From assembly GCF_032268605.1 (NCBI RefSeq), contig NZ_CP130318.1:2018001-2082000 (forward strand): a DNA stretch of 64,000 nucleotides, written 5' to 3'. Within the stretch, counting starts at the first letter, position 1. Each line of letters begins with the position of its first letter. Shown here piece after piece: positions 7,194 to 15,346 of the stretch. Made by a program: the position numbers and the translations under genes. Under the pieces are notes generated by a model, which was not told where the DNA came from, did not search any database, and saw nothing but the letters and a program-made list of their open reading frames with translations. The DNA is from Paenibacillus aurantius (GTDB taxonomy: Bacteria > Bacillota > Bacilli > Paenibacillales > NBRC-103111).

Positions 7194-8002
7194 GAAAACG
7201 AATGCCTCTTGTTCTGCTGTTCTTTCTAATGGTACTGCTGGTTCCCCAGCCGGCCTTGGCCAGAACCCTCCTGGAGCATCAAAGCATCACCGTACCGGAG
7301 AATGAGACGGTGGATGATGTGTTGGTGGTTGGAGGGGATGCCGGCATCCGGGGAACGGTAAAGGGCTCCGTTGTGGTCTTGAACGGCAGCGCCCGGCTTT
7401 CTTCTACCGCTCAGATCGAGGGGATGGTTCTGGTGATAGGCGGAAAGCTGGTCCAGGACCCGGGTGCCCGCGTAGCCGACGATGTCATCCAAGTGGCGTT
7501 CGACGATGCCACGCGAAGCAGCCTTCTTGTGGGCGGGGGACTGGCCCTTGGAATATGGATCCTTCAGCTGGGGGGGAGTCTGGTCCTGATGCTTGTTCCC
7601 ATTCTCCTGACCTTGCTTGGAAAGCAGCGGCTGCAAGCATTCGTCGAAACCCATAAGAGAAGCTCTCCGGGGCGAATGCTCTCCACCGGTTTGCTTACCG
7701 GGCTAATTCTTGGAACAGCCTCCTTGCTTCTTCTGCTGACGGTAGTGGGAATTCCGTTTATTCTGGTTCTCGGTATTTATCCTCTGGTATCATTTGCCTT
7801 AGGTTTTACCGTGCTCAGCCATTGGCTCGGGGAACAAATCCGGGCCGCTTCCTACCAGAGCAGTTGGATTAGGGCGGCCGCAGGGGCTTTGATCCTGACT
7901 TCTGCCTTAAATCTGCCTCTGCTTGGCGGAATTCTGCTGGTAGGAATCCTTTTATTCTCCCTGGGAATCACAACGGTTTGGATCCTGTCACACCGAAAAT
8001 AA
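7190..8002 (+). CDS. membrane protein with signal peptide and bactofilin-like repeat segment
   Basis: I choose ATG 7190 because it has AAGGAGGAGG upstream and overlaps the anti-sigma stop (ATGA); the frame is open further 5' only as a shadow. The 270-residue product has a signal peptide (1-24, ending ALA). A short beta-helical stretch follows with GIRGTVKGSVVVLNGSA and IEGMVLVIGG, as in polymer-forming bactofilin-like proteins. Four hydrophobic helices follow (about 110-265). Similar proteins are commonly encoded after ECF sigma/anti-sigma pairs. Its job is not known; an envelope-stress effector or co-regulator is plausible. Confidence 0.7.
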   Translation: MRKRMPLVLLFFLMVLLVPQPALARTLLEHQSITVPENETVDDVLVVGGDAGIRGTVKGSVVVLNGSARLSSTAQIEGMVLVIGGKLVQDPGARVADDVIQVAFDDATRSSLLVGGGLALGIWILQLGGSLVLMLVPILLTLLGKQRLQAFVETHKRSSPGRMLSTGLLTGLILGTASLLLLLTVVGIPFILVLGIYPLVSFALGFTVLSHWLGEQIRAASYQSSWIRAAAGALILTSALNLPLLGGILLVGILLFSLGITTVWILSHRK

Positions 8003-8063
8003 CGGATAATCAAGGACCAATGGAGGATCGGACGGAGAAATCGGTCGGGTCCATTTTTGCTGC

Positions 8064-8093
8064 TTGACATAGGGTAGGGGGGTATTGTATTAT
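8064..8093 (+). promoter_or_regulatory. copZ promoter with CsoR-like operator
   Basis: TTGACA (8064-8069) and TATTAT (8088-8093) are separated by 18 bp. ATAGGGTAGGGGGGTAT (8069-8085) fills the spacer and is almost identical to the element at 501-517. A repressor bound here would block the polymerase. CsoR is the expected regulator for copZA in this group, but no csoR gene is in the window. Confidence 0.75.
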
Positions 8094-8156
8094 GAATTTG
8101 TAAAGAAAAATAAGCCATTTTAAGTACAAAACCATTTTTAACAGGAGGGAATTCTT

Positions 8157-8360
8157 ATGACAAAGGTAGTGTTGAACGTCAAAGGCATGAGCTGCGGGCA
8201 TTGCGTAAATTCGGTGGAAGGTGCCGTAAAGAACCTTGGAGCTGCAGCCAAGGTAGACCTGGCAGCAGGCTCGGTAGCCGTTGAATTCGATGAGAATGCC
8301 GTGACCTTGGAAACCATTAAAGAAGCGATCGAAGATCAAGGCTACGACGTGGTATCGTAA
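8157..8360 (+). CDS. copZ: copper chaperone CopZ
   Basis: This 67-residue single heavy-metal-associated domain has the metal site GMSCGHC near the N-terminus. It binds Cu(I) in the cytoplasm and hands it to CopA. The site is GMSCGHC where many CopZ proteins have GMTCxHC, and the fold should be unchanged. AGGAGG lies upstream of ATG 8157. The stop codon sits inside a 10-bp tandem duplication (8351-8370). copA follows 42 bases later on the same transcript. Confidence 0.93.
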   Translation: MTKVVLNVKGMSCGHCVNSVEGAVKNLGAAAKVDLAAGSVAVEFDENAVTLETIKEAIEDQGYDVVS

Positions 8361-8402
8361 GGTATCGTAAGACAAGGATTCTTGCAAAAGAAGGTGAGAG
8401 CA

Positions 8403-11400
8403 ATGAGCGAGGCTTCCGCAGCAACCGGCCGGCAGGCGGTTCTTCCCATCACGGGGATGACCTGCGCGGCCTGTGCTAACCGGATCGAGAAGGGATTGAA
8501 CAAGCTTAACGGCGTTTCCTCCGCGAATGTGAATTTTGCGCTGGAGCAGGCATCGGTCCAATTCGACCCTTCCCAAGTGAAGCTGTCCCAGGTGGAGCAG
8601 AAGATCAAAGACTTGGGCTACGGCACCGTGAGGGAAGCGGCTGATTTTGATATTGTGGGCATGACCTGCGCCGCCTGCGCCACCCGAATTGAGAAAGGGC
8701 TCAACAAGCTGGAGGGAGTCGAGGCCAGCGTGAATTTGGCGCTGGAGACCGCTCACGTGGAGTATAACCCGTCGGTTGTTACGGCAGCCGATATGATCCG
8801 AAAAGTGGAGCAACTGGGGTATAAGGCCATCCCCAAAACCGAAGCCAAGCCGGACGGGGATCACCGCAAGAAAGAAATACGCCGTCAGCAGATCATGCTG
8901 ATCCTATCGGCTCTTCTATCTCTGCCCCTGCTGTGGGCGATGGTCGGGCACTTCTCTTTTACTTCCTGGATCTGGGTCCCGGAGCTGTTCATGAAGCCGT
9001 GGTTCCAGTTCGCTTTGGCCACACCGGTGCAATTTCTAATCGGGGCCCGGTTCTACATCGGGGCTTACAAGGCACTGCGTAACGGAAGTGCCAACATGGA
9101 TGTGCTGGTCGCACTGGGGACATCGGCCGCGTATTTTTACAGCCTCTATGTCACCATCCGGGGAATCCCGGAGGCTCTGTATTATGAGACCGGAGCCGTC
9201 TTAATCACTCTGATTCTGCTAGGCAAGCTGTTCGAAGCGTTAGCCAAAGGGCGGTCCTCCGAGGCCATTAAGTCCTTGATGGGCCTGCAAGCGAAGACGG
9301 CCACCGTTATTCGCGAGGGACAGGAAAGGAATATTCCGGTGGAAGAGGTCGTGGTTGGCGATCTCTTCCTGGTGAAGCCGGGGGAGAAGATCCCGGTCGA
9401 TGGTGTGGTGATGGAAGGCGTGTCGGCGGTCGACGAATCGATGCTGACAGGCGAAAGCATTCCCGTCGAGAAACGGGCCGGTGAACCGGTGATCGGAGCC
9501 ACCCTGAACAAGAACGGCGTCCTTCAGGTCAAGGCGACCAAGGTCGGCAAAGAAACCGCGCTGTCCCAAATCATCAAAGTTGTGGAAGAAGCCCAAGGCT
9601 CCAAAGCTCCTATCCAGCGGGTGGCGGATGTGATCTCGGGGATCTTCGTCCCGATCGTAGTGGGCATTGCAGTCCTTACCTTTCTGATCTGGTATTTTGC
9701 CGTTGAACCGGGTGAGGTGGCAGCCGCCCTGGAGAAAGCGATCGCCGTTCTCGTCATTGCCTGCCCGTGCGCTTTGGGCTTGGCTACCCCAACGTCCATC
9801 ATGGCGGGATCCGGACGGGCGGCGGAGCTTGGCATTTTATTTAAGGGTGGAGAGCACCTGGAGAATACCCACCGGGTCGACACCGTCGTACTGGATAAAA
9901 CGGGGACGGTCACCAAAGGCAAGCCCGAGCTGACCGATGTCAGGACGGAGCCGGACTACAGCGAAGCCGAGCTGTTGGCTTGGGTCGCCGCGGCGGAGAA
10001 AAACTCCGAGCATCCGCTTGCGGAGGCTATCGTGGGGGGTGCTCGCATCAAAGGAATAGAGCTGCCGCCAACCGATTCCTTCCAGGCGATTCCCGGTTAC
10101 GGCATCATGGCCGTTGTCGAAGGCAGAGGCATCTTGATCGGAACCAAGAAGCTCATGGCGCAATACAGCGTCAAGGCCGAGAAGGCGTTCGAAGCCATGG
10201 GCGAGCTGGAAGCCCAAGGGAAAACGGCCATGCTGATCGCCGTCGACGGCCGGTATGCGGGAATGGTAGCCGTAGCGGATACGATTAAAGAAACCTCTGC
10301 CGCTGCGGTGGAACGCATGAAAGCGCTAGGGCTAGAAGTGGTCATGATCACCGGCGACAACGAACGCACGGCCCGGGCCATTGCCGGCCAAGTCGGTATC
10401 GATCATGTGCTGGCGGAAGTGCTGCCGGACGGGAAAGCGAACGAGGTCAAGAAGCTGCAGGAGTCGGGAAAAACCGTCGCGATGGTTGGAGACGGGATCA
10501 ACGACGCCCCGGCCTTAGCCACGGCCGATATCGGAATGGCCATCGGGACGGGGACGGATGTGGCGATGGAAGCCGCCGATGTTACGTTGATGCGGGGGGA
10601 CTTGACCAGCATTCCGGACGCCATCTCGATGAGCAAGAAGACGATGCGGAACATCAAACAGAATTTGTTCTGGGCTCTTGCTTATAATGTGATCGGCATT
10701 CCGGTAGCCGCACTGGGCTACCTGGAACCGTGGCTGGCGGGAGCCGCCATGGCCCTCAGCTCGGTTTCCGTTGTGCTCAATGCCCTCCGACTACAGAATG
10801 TGGATCGAAAGCCAGAGGAGAGAACCAAGCCGATGAATGGAAAGCTGCAGTTTATTTTGGTGGTCTTATTGGCCGCGATGTCCTTCTTCGCCGGTTATGG
10901 CTTCGGTAGACAAGACCGGGAATCGGCACCGGCTGCCGAACAAGGGGCCGCCGGCAATCCGGAATCTTCCGCCCATGGACACGGCGGAGCGAATGCGCAA
11001 GAAAGCTCCAATGAGAAAGCCAGCCTGGTCACCAAAGCGGAGTGGAAGACGGACCATGCGCAAGCCGGTGAAGACACTACCATTCGAATCCAAATTAAAG
11101 ATAAGGACGGGAACCCGGTCGACAAGTTCGACATCGAGCATGAGAAGCTTCTGCACCTGATTGTCGTCAGCAAGGACATGTCCTACTTTAATCACATCCA
11201 TCCGGAGTACAAAGGGAAGGGCGAATTTGTCATCACGAATTCCTTCCCGTCCGGCGGAGAGTACAAAGTGATTGCCGATTATGTCCCCACCGGGGGAACC
11301 AAAACGACCCAGATGGAATGGATCACCGTTGAAGGAACAAGCAAGGCACCGGTTGCTTTACAGCCTGACCCGTCCCATTCCAAGGTCGTGGACGGGGTGG

Positions 11401-11708
11401 AGGTCGAGCTTACAAACAATCACCCCGAAGCGGGCAAGGAATTCGCCTTGAATTTCAAGCTTACGGATGCCGCAACCAAACAGCCCATCACCGACTTGGA
11501 GCCTTACTTGGGCGCAGTGGGGCATGTCGTGATCCTAAGCCAGGATACGGAGCAGTATCTGCACGTTCATCCCGTCGAGGAGAAGGCCAAAGGGCCGGAT
11601 GCCCAATTCGTCACCAGCTTCCCGGATAAAGGCATTTATAAAATCTGGGGTCAATTTCAGCGAAACGGCAAAGTCTTCACCGTTCCGTTCGTCGTCGAAG
11701 TGAAATAA
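8403..11708 (+). CDS. copA: Cu(I)-exporting P1B-ATPase CopA fused to an extracytoplasmic copper-protein-like domain
   Basis: I start at ATG 8403 behind AGAAGGTGAG; the frame also allows TTG 8382. Residues 1-805 are a full CopA: two metal-binding domains with GMTCAAC (C21/C24 and C89/C92), the actuator LTGES, the transport motif C454-P-C456, the phosphorylation site DKTGT (D498), HP in NSEHPLAEA, and [10 protein letters not shown]. Normal CopA ends near NALRLQ. Here the frame runs on: a transmembrane helix (about 815-833), a low-complexity His/Gly stretch (HGHGG), and two repeats of a YtkA-like beta domain with [10 protein letters not shown] and [11 protein letters not shown]. An internal AGAGGAG and ATG 10833 (codon 811) could also make the C-terminal part on its own. 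The extra part probably faces outside and may bind exported copper. Confidence 0.9.
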   Translation: MSEASAATGRQAVLPITGMTCAACANRIEKGLNKLNGVSSANVNFALEQASVQFDPSQVKLSQVEQKIKDLGYGTVREAADFDIVGMTCAACATRIEKGLNKLEGVEASVNLALETAHVEYNPSVVTAADMIRKVEQLGYKAIPKTEAKPDGDHRKKEIRRQQIMLILSALLSLPLLWAMVGHFSFTSWIWVPELFMKPWFQFALATPVQFLIGARFYIGAYKALRNGSANMDVLVALGTSAAYFYSLYVTIRGIPEALYYETGAVLITLILLGKLFEALAKGRSSEAIKSLMGLQAKTATVIREGQERNIPVEEVVVGDLFLVKPGEKIPVDGVVMEGVSAVDESMLTGESIPVEKRAGEPVIGATLNKNGVLQVKATKVGKETALSQIIKVVEEAQGSKAPIQRVADVISGIFVPIVVGIAVLTFLIWYFAVEPGEVAAALEKAIAVLVIACPCALGLATPTSIMAGSGRAAELGILFKGGEHLENTHRVDTVVLDKTGTVTKGKPELTDVRTEPDYSEAELLAWVAAAEKNSEHPLAEAIVGGARIKGIELPPTDSFQAIPGYGIMAVVEGRGILIGTKKLMAQYSVKAEKAFEAMGELEAQGKTAMLIAVDGRYAGMVAVADTIKETSAAAVERMKALGLEVVMITGDNERTARAIAGQVGIDHVLAEVLPDGKANEVKKLQESGKTVAMVGDGINDAPALATADIGMAIGTGTDVAMEAADVTLMRGDLTSIPDAISMSKKTMRNIKQNLFWALAYNVIGIPVAALGYLEPWLAGAAMALSSVSVVLNALRLQNVDRKPEERTKPMNGKLQFILVVLLAAMSFFAGYGFGRQDRESAPAAEQGAAGNPESSAHGHGGANAQESSNEKASLVTKAEWKTDHAQAGEDTTIRIQIKDKDGNPVDKFDIEHEKLLHLIVVSKDMSYFNHIHPEYKGKGEFVITNSFPSGGEYKVIADYVPTGGTKTTQMEWITVEGTSKAPVALQPDPSHSKVVDGVEVELTNNHPEAGKEFALNFKLTDAATKQPITDLEPYLGAVGHVVILSQDTEQYLHVHPVEEKAKGPDAQFVTSFPDKGIYKIWGQFQRNGKVFTVPFVVEVK

Positions 11709-11722
11709 CAAAATGAAAAAGA

Positions 11723-11767
11723 GGGTGTCCCTTAGCCATTGTCATGGCTTTTGGGACACCCTTTTTT
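11723..11767 (+). terminator. intrinsic terminator after copA
   Basis: GGGTGTCCC and GGGACACCC form a 9-bp stem followed by six T. It ends the copZ-copA transcript. The gre-like gene on the other strand ends at 11795. Confidence 0.9.
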
Positions 11768-11794
11768 GTGTTGGGGCGGAGGCAATAACTTTAC

Positions 11795-12268
11795 TTACAA
11801 CCCACCAAGCTCGGGGACCGTTGGCTTACCAATCATTCCCTCTTCATACTCGTTAGCAAGCACGGTTACCGAATAATCGCCTTGCGGGGTACGAATCGTT
11901 ACAGGGTCGCCGCATTTGGCGAGCAGAAGCCCTCTTCCCAAGGGGGACAGGCAGGAGATGCGATTCTCCTCCATGCCCAGCTCATCAGGCAGCACGATCT
12001 TATAGATCTCCGAAGTCGACTCTCCCTCAAACTGAAGCACCACCGTGGAGCCGATCAGAATCCTCGACTGCAGAAGATCCTCCTCGAAGCCGGCAACCAG
12101 CTTCTCGATCCGCTTTTCATATTCCAGCAGCAGCGACCTAAGATCCTTCTTCTCTCCGTGAGTATAGGTGGCAAGGGGATCGATCAAGATATGCCGGTTC
12201 TCATCAAAATAGACCAGCTGCCGGATAAGAGCTTCTTTAAAGGCCGGGGTCAGCAGACTATGGCTCAT
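11795..12268 (-). CDS. GreA/GreB-family transcription elongation factor
   Basis: I choose ATG 12268 (157 residues, starting MSHSLLT), which fits the family start; a GTG at 12280 would add four residues. The N-terminal half is helical and charged, as for the coiled coil that enters the RNA polymerase secondary channel. The C-terminal half has the FKBP-like Gre domain with STVVLQFEGE, ISCLSPLGRGLLLAKCGD and TPQGDYSVTVLANE. Gre factors stimulate RNA cleavage in backtracked polymerase; diverged relatives can inhibit polymerase instead. A 24-codon upstream ORF overlaps its start and a hairpin sits at the 5' end of the predicted transcript. Confidence 0.75.
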   Translation of the reverse strand: MSHSLLTPAFKEALIRQLVYFDENRHILIDPLATYTHGEKKDLRSLLLEYEKRIEKLVAGFEEDLLQSRILIGSTVVLQFEGESTSEIYKIVLPDELGMEENRISCLSPLGRGLLLAKCGDPVTIRTPQGDYSVTVLANEYEEGMIGKPTVPELGGL

Positions 12269-12332
12269 AGTAGATTTCACCCACTCTACCTGACAATCGG
12301 TTTGGCCGCACTTCGATAAATCGGAAAACCAT
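12258..12332 (-). CDS. 24-residue upstream ORF in the gre-like leader
   Basis: ATG 12332 is preceded by AGAGGAGG at good spacing, the best ribosome site in this leader. It encodes MVFRFIEVRPNRLSGRVGEI followed by YYEP and stops at 12258-12260, overlapping the first codons of the gre-like gene by 11 bases. The gre-like start itself has a weak site, so translation is probably coupled. No family recognised. Confidence 0.45.
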   Translation of the reverse strand: MVFRFIEVRPNRLSGRVGEIYYEP

Positions 12333-12350
12333 ACCGCAATCCTCCTCTAT

Positions 12351-12376
12351 GGAAAAATAGACCCTTACCAGGGTCT
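12351..12376 (-). promoter_or_regulatory. 5'-end hairpin with U-tract in gre-like leader
   Basis: On the minus strand AGACCC-loop-GGGTCT is followed by ATTTTT. It begins almost at the start site predicted from the promoter at 12384-12411. It is terminator-like in shape but very close to the start site, so it may act as an attenuator or as an RNA-stabilising hairpin. Confidence 0.4.
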
Positions 12377-12383
12377 TGAGTGT

Positions 12384-12411
12384 AGCATAGCACAACGGCG
12401 GGAATTGTCTA
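12384..12411 (-). promoter_or_regulatory. promoter of the gre-like gene
   Basis: On the minus strand, TAGACA (12411-12406) and TATGCT (12389-12384) are 16 bp apart, a plausible sigma-A promoter reading toward the leader ORF. Confidence 0.5.
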
Positions 12412-12445
12412 CCAAGAAAATGGAAAAGTGGGGGGCTGCTTTACT

Positions 12446-12513
12446 TTGACATTTCCAGGCCATCGTGATATGGTGGGGCCAACAGGCATTCCGTCTTGAA
12501 AGACGGGGTGCCT
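12446..12513 (+). promoter_or_regulatory. promoter and 5' hairpin ahead of a small membrane ORF
   Basis: TTGACA (12446-12451), a 17-bp spacer and TATGGT (12469-12474) form a promoter. A 14-bp hairpin (12484-12513; AGGCATTCCGTCTT paired with AAGACGGGGTGCCT, with G-U pairs) starts near the predicted start site. It drives the 44-residue ORF at 12568. Confidence 0.5.
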
Positions 12514-12567
12514 CGGTCTATTTATAGGGGGATTTTACATTAAAAGGGATCAAGGGAAGGAGGGAAA

Positions 12568-12702
12568 ATGGCATTGAAGAAGAGGTACGATTCGGAAAAA
12601 ACGTATGATTCCTTGTTTCGTTGGCTTTCTGTTCTGTCCACCGCTGTCATCGTGATAGGAGCTCTTCTGTACACCCTGTACTACGGGTTGGCCGCATTCT
12701 AA
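12568..12702 (+). CDS. 44-residue single-helix membrane protein
   Basis: ATG 12568 has GGAAGGAGGGA upstream. The protein is MALKKRYDSEKTYDSLFRWL then a hydrophobic helix (SVLSTAVIVIGALLYTLYYG) and LAAF. It has a basic N-terminus and one transmembrane segment. The strong ribosome site, own promoter and clean codon pattern support a real gene. No family recognised. Confidence 0.6.
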   Translation: MALKKRYDSEKTYDSLFRWLSVLSTAVIVIGALLYTLYYGLAAF

Positions 12703-12714
12703 AAAAACCAATAA

Positions 12715-12817
12715 GGGAGAGATGACTATGAGAACCAATACGAATCCGTTCTATTCTTATCTTTGCTTCTCGGAGCCTTAGTGCTCCTTATATCCACCCC
12801 TGTCCCCGGACCACAGA
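12715..12817 (+). pseudogene. possible broken second small membrane ORF
   Basis: A ribosome site (GGGAGAG) and ATG 12722 open a frame that stops after 19 codons. A neighbouring frame from 12715 encodes YENQYESVLFLSLLLGALVL and then LIS, a clear transmembrane segment, but has no good start of its own. A one-base shift would join them. The hydrophobic frame then runs into sequence antisense to the SGNH hydrolase. The end I give is approximate. Confidence 0.25.
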
Positions 12818-13438
12818 AAGCCATTGCTCCGCCATCAGATGGTGGCCGGCCGCCGTCGGATGAACGCCGTCCCAGACCCAGTACTCAGCCGGGGCCCTTC
12901 CGCAGGCTTCATCGAACGTTTCTTGGAAGGGGACGAAAAGGGCGCCAAACCGGTCCGCAAGCTCGCGAACGGTTTGCTGATAAGAAGCCATAAGGCTTCG
13001 CCATTCCTCCCAGCAGTCAACGGTGGCATCCGTCTTGACGAGGAACGGCTCACAGAGTACAAGGGACGTGTGAGGAAGAACCTCTTTCGTTTCCTCGAGA
13101 AGCACCCGGTAGGCTCGTTCGAACCGGTCGGTTGCGCCGCCCGGCTCGCCTCTTAGGATCCGCGCGGCATCATTGACGCCGATCAGGATGCTGAGCAGGT
13201 CGGGTTTGAGGCTGATGGCGTCTTCGTTCCAGCGGGCATACAAATCGGAAACCCGGTTGCCGCTAATTCCTCTGTTCACGAACAAGGGGGTCTCTTCCGC
13301 CAGCTCGCAGCCAAGCCTGGAGGCCAGAAGAAAGACATAGCCGTGCCCGAGAATATGGTTAAGGTCCTGGCTGCGTCCGCGGTTGCCGTCCGTTATGGAA
13401 TCACCCTGGAACAAGACGACCTGATTCTTCTTTATCAT
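12788..13438 (-). CDS. SGNH/GDSL-type esterase
   Basis: This 216-residue protein has no signal peptide, so it is cytoplasmic. Block I reads LFQGDSITDGNRG with the nucleophile Ser. The Gly block is NRGISGNRV, the Asn block is IGVNDAA, and the Asp/His pair is in VWDGVHPTAAGHHLM. This fits the family of carbohydrate deacetylases such as rhamnogalacturonan acetylesterase-like enzymes, which remove acetyl groups from imported oligosaccharides. The actual ester is not known. It is transcribed away from the catabolic cassette at 13.85 kb. Confidence 0.85.
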   Translation of the reverse strand: MIKKNQVVLFQGDSITDGNRGRSQDLNHILGHGYVFLLASRLGCELAEETPLFVNRGISGNRVSDLYARWNEDAISLKPDLLSILIGVNDAARILRGEPGGATDRFERAYRVLLEETKEVLPHTSLVLCEPFLVKTDATVDCWEEWRSLMASYQQTVRELADRFGALFVPFQETFDEACGRAPAEYWVWDGVHPTAAGHHLMAEQWLSVVRGQGWI

Positions 13439-13557
13439 TCTCTTTTTCCTCCCTTGTCTTATGAGATCCTTACTTTTTTCACCTCAGTGTAGCACTATTT
13501 CCTGGAACTGGAATGGTTTCAAGGTCAGGAGGAGCCGACTGGGGAAGGTCGTTCCCC

Positions 13558-13604
13558 CGATAATCAGGCCAGCCAGAGTCTTCTGGTTGGCGTTTTTTTA
13601 TGGG
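13558..13604 (+). repeat. terminator-like direct repeat, copy 1
   Basis: This 47-bp sequence is near-identical (about 42 positions) to 22255-22301 and in the same orientation. It contains a hairpin (GCCAGCCAGA-GTCT-TCTGGTTGGC, 13568-13591) and a run of seven T. No plus-strand gene ends just upstream, so this terminator is orphaned. The two copies bracket the 8.7-kb cassette. Confidence 0.7.
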
Positions 13605-13637
13605 AAAATGGAAGGGCGGGCAAAAAAGATCATTTGT

Positions 13638-13653
13638 TTGCAAACGGTTACTT
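13638..13653. promoter_or_regulatory. cre-like catabolite control site
   Basis: TTGCAAACGGTTACTT matches the CcpA site consensus WTGNAANCGNWWNCAW at all but one position. It lies about 200 bp ahead of the binding-protein gene, consistent with glucose repression of the operon. CcpA binding is inferred. Confidence 0.5.
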
Positions 13654-13854
13654 TTAAAATATAGTAAAGATTCTACGAAATCGGGTAAATTCCACCTTTT
13701 TTATGCCCGAGCGTAGGGATGTGGCCTGCTTTCGTACAATTTTAACCTTACCGATTCCCGAAGAGGCATGGTACCTTTAAACCCGTAGCGCTGCAGGCGC
13801 TAGTTTCCGAATTATCGAAGCCGAGTACACAAAAAAAGGGAGGATAACAACCAA

Positions 13855-15285
13855 ATGACCCATTCGAGCAGGAAGCAGCCTTTCAAAAGAACCTGGGGTC
13901 CCCTTCTGCTGGCCATGACCATGATGGTCTCCATCGTGGGATGCAGCGGCGGGACGAAGTCCGCGAGCAGTTCGCCATCCGCTTCTCCATCTACCTCGTC
14001 TTCCGCCAAGCCGGGGGAGCTCAACAAGGATGAAAAAGCGGAATTGACCTTGTGGGCGACGCCGAGCGGTACGCTGCCCGGGCAGCAGGCGGGGGATTGG
14101 ATCAAGAGCGATTTGATCAAAGAATGGAACAAGGAATACCCGAACGTGAAGGTTAATGTGGAAATTGTTCCTTTCGAGGGGATCAACGAGAAGGTAACGA
14201 CGGCAATTGCTTCCAAAACCACGCCGGATATCCTGCTTGATTATCCGGGCCGGACGCTGGCTTACGGCCAAATGGGAGCCTTGGCCCCCCTGGATGACGT
14301 TATTCCTCCCGCCGACTTGGAGAAAATCAAGAAGAATCCCGACGTGATGAAGATGGTATCGGTGAAAGGCAATATCGTCACCATGCCTTATTCCACCACT
14401 TTGGTTGCCTTGATCCTGAACAAATCCCTGTGGAAAGAGGCGGGAGCGGAGAATCTGCTGCCGAAGGATGAATTCCGGACATGGACGCCGGAGGAGTTCA
14501 AGGCTGCCCTCAAGGCGGTGGCCAACAAGGATAAAGGGGTCTACGGACTGACGGCGTTTGCCCTCAACGAGCAGGGAGACCAGCTGTATTACAACACGAT
14601 GACGGCCTTCGGCGCCAAATTGTATAACGACGATTATACGAAATACACGGCGGCGGATTCACCGGAAGCCGAGCAGGCCTTGGCCTTTTTCCAGTCGCTG
14701 TTGGATGAAGGCCTGATTACTCCTCACCCGGAAACCATTTCGTCGGTAAATGCTCTCGATTACTACAAGCAGAAGAAGAACGGCATGGTGGTAGGGGCGG
14801 CCGCCCACGCGGAAATCGTAAAGAGCGGACTCAAGGATGGAAGCGTAGTGGGACCGCATGAGTATATGTATGTTAACTATCCGTCTCCCAAGAAAGGGCA
14901 GTCCGCGCTGAAGATGGAGACCGGCTTCGGGGTCGTGTTCAAGAAGAACGATGCGCAGAAGGAAAAATGGGCGAAGCGCTTCCTCTATTGGATGCAGGTT
15001 GAGAATCCGCTCTACTCCAATGCTCTAAAGACCTTCAACCCATTCGGAAAGGCACCGGCCTGGACCGAGGGAGATCCAGAGCTACAATTCCTGGCTAAGC
15101 TGTCCACCAAGGCCAAAGATTGGCCGATCGTCGATCCGGGCTTTGGGATTAAGGGCTATCCCGAGATGAGGGCCGCCATGTTCCCGGAAATGCAAAAAAT
15201 GTTTATCAAGTACGCCACTCCGAAGCAGACGATCGACAACATCTCGAAAAAGTTCAACGATGTCATTAAGAAATACAACAAATAA
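13855..15285 (+). CDS. sugar ABC transporter substrate-binding lipoprotein (family 1)
   Basis: This 476-residue protein has a signal peptide ending in a lipobox (SIVGC, C30), so it is anchored on the outer membrane face. A Ser-rich linker is followed by the MalE-like fold with ELTLWATPSG, NVKVNVEIVPFEGINEKVTTAIASKTTPDILLDY-type segments and GVYGLTAF. It captures an oligosaccharide or sugar derivative for the two permeases that follow within 62 and 18 bp. The substrate is unknown. The gene is first in a nine-gene colinear cassette ending at 22230. Confidence 0.88.
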   Translation: MTHSSRKQPFKRTWGPLLLAMTMMVSIVGCSGGTKSASSSPSASPSTSSSAKPGELNKDEKAELTLWATPSGTLPGQQAGDWIKSDLIKEWNKEYPNVKVNVEIVPFEGINEKVTTAIASKTTPDILLDYPGRTLAYGQMGALAPLDDVIPPADLEKIKKNPDVMKMVSVKGNIVTMPYSTTLVALILNKSLWKEAGAENLLPKDEFRTWTPEEFKAALKAVANKDKGVYGLTAFALNEQGDQLYYNTMTAFGAKLYNDDYTKYTAADSPEAEQALAFFQSLLDEGLITPHPETISSVNALDYYKQKKNGMVVGAAAHAEIVKSGLKDGSVVGPHEYMYVNYPSPKKGQSALKMETGFGVVFKKNDAQKEKWAKRFLYWMQVENPLYSNALKTFNPFGKAPAWTEGDPELQFLAKLSTKAKDWPIVDPGFGIKGYPEMRAAMFPEMQKMFIKYATPKQTIDNISKKFNDVIKKYNK

Positions 15286-15346
15286 GGAGAACGCGGCGGG
15301 TTATGGGCCAGCCCATGACCCGTCCATTCCCGAAAGGAGAACAAGG

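Larger units (their letters stand above)
13439..13854. other. 416-bp regulatory gap before the catabolic cassette
   Basis: No gene is seen. The stretch contains the upstream copy of a 47-bp terminator repeat (13558-13604), a cre-like site (13638-13653), an inverted repeat TAGCGC-TGCAG-GCGCTA (13786-13802) and the ribosome site AAAGGGAGGA of the binding-protein gene. I could not choose a confident -35/-10 pair. Confidence 0.6.

Noticed and set aside
12484-12513. Possible riboswitch in the small-ORF leader
   Set aside because: Only a single hairpin is visible, with no known aptamer core and no terminator partner.
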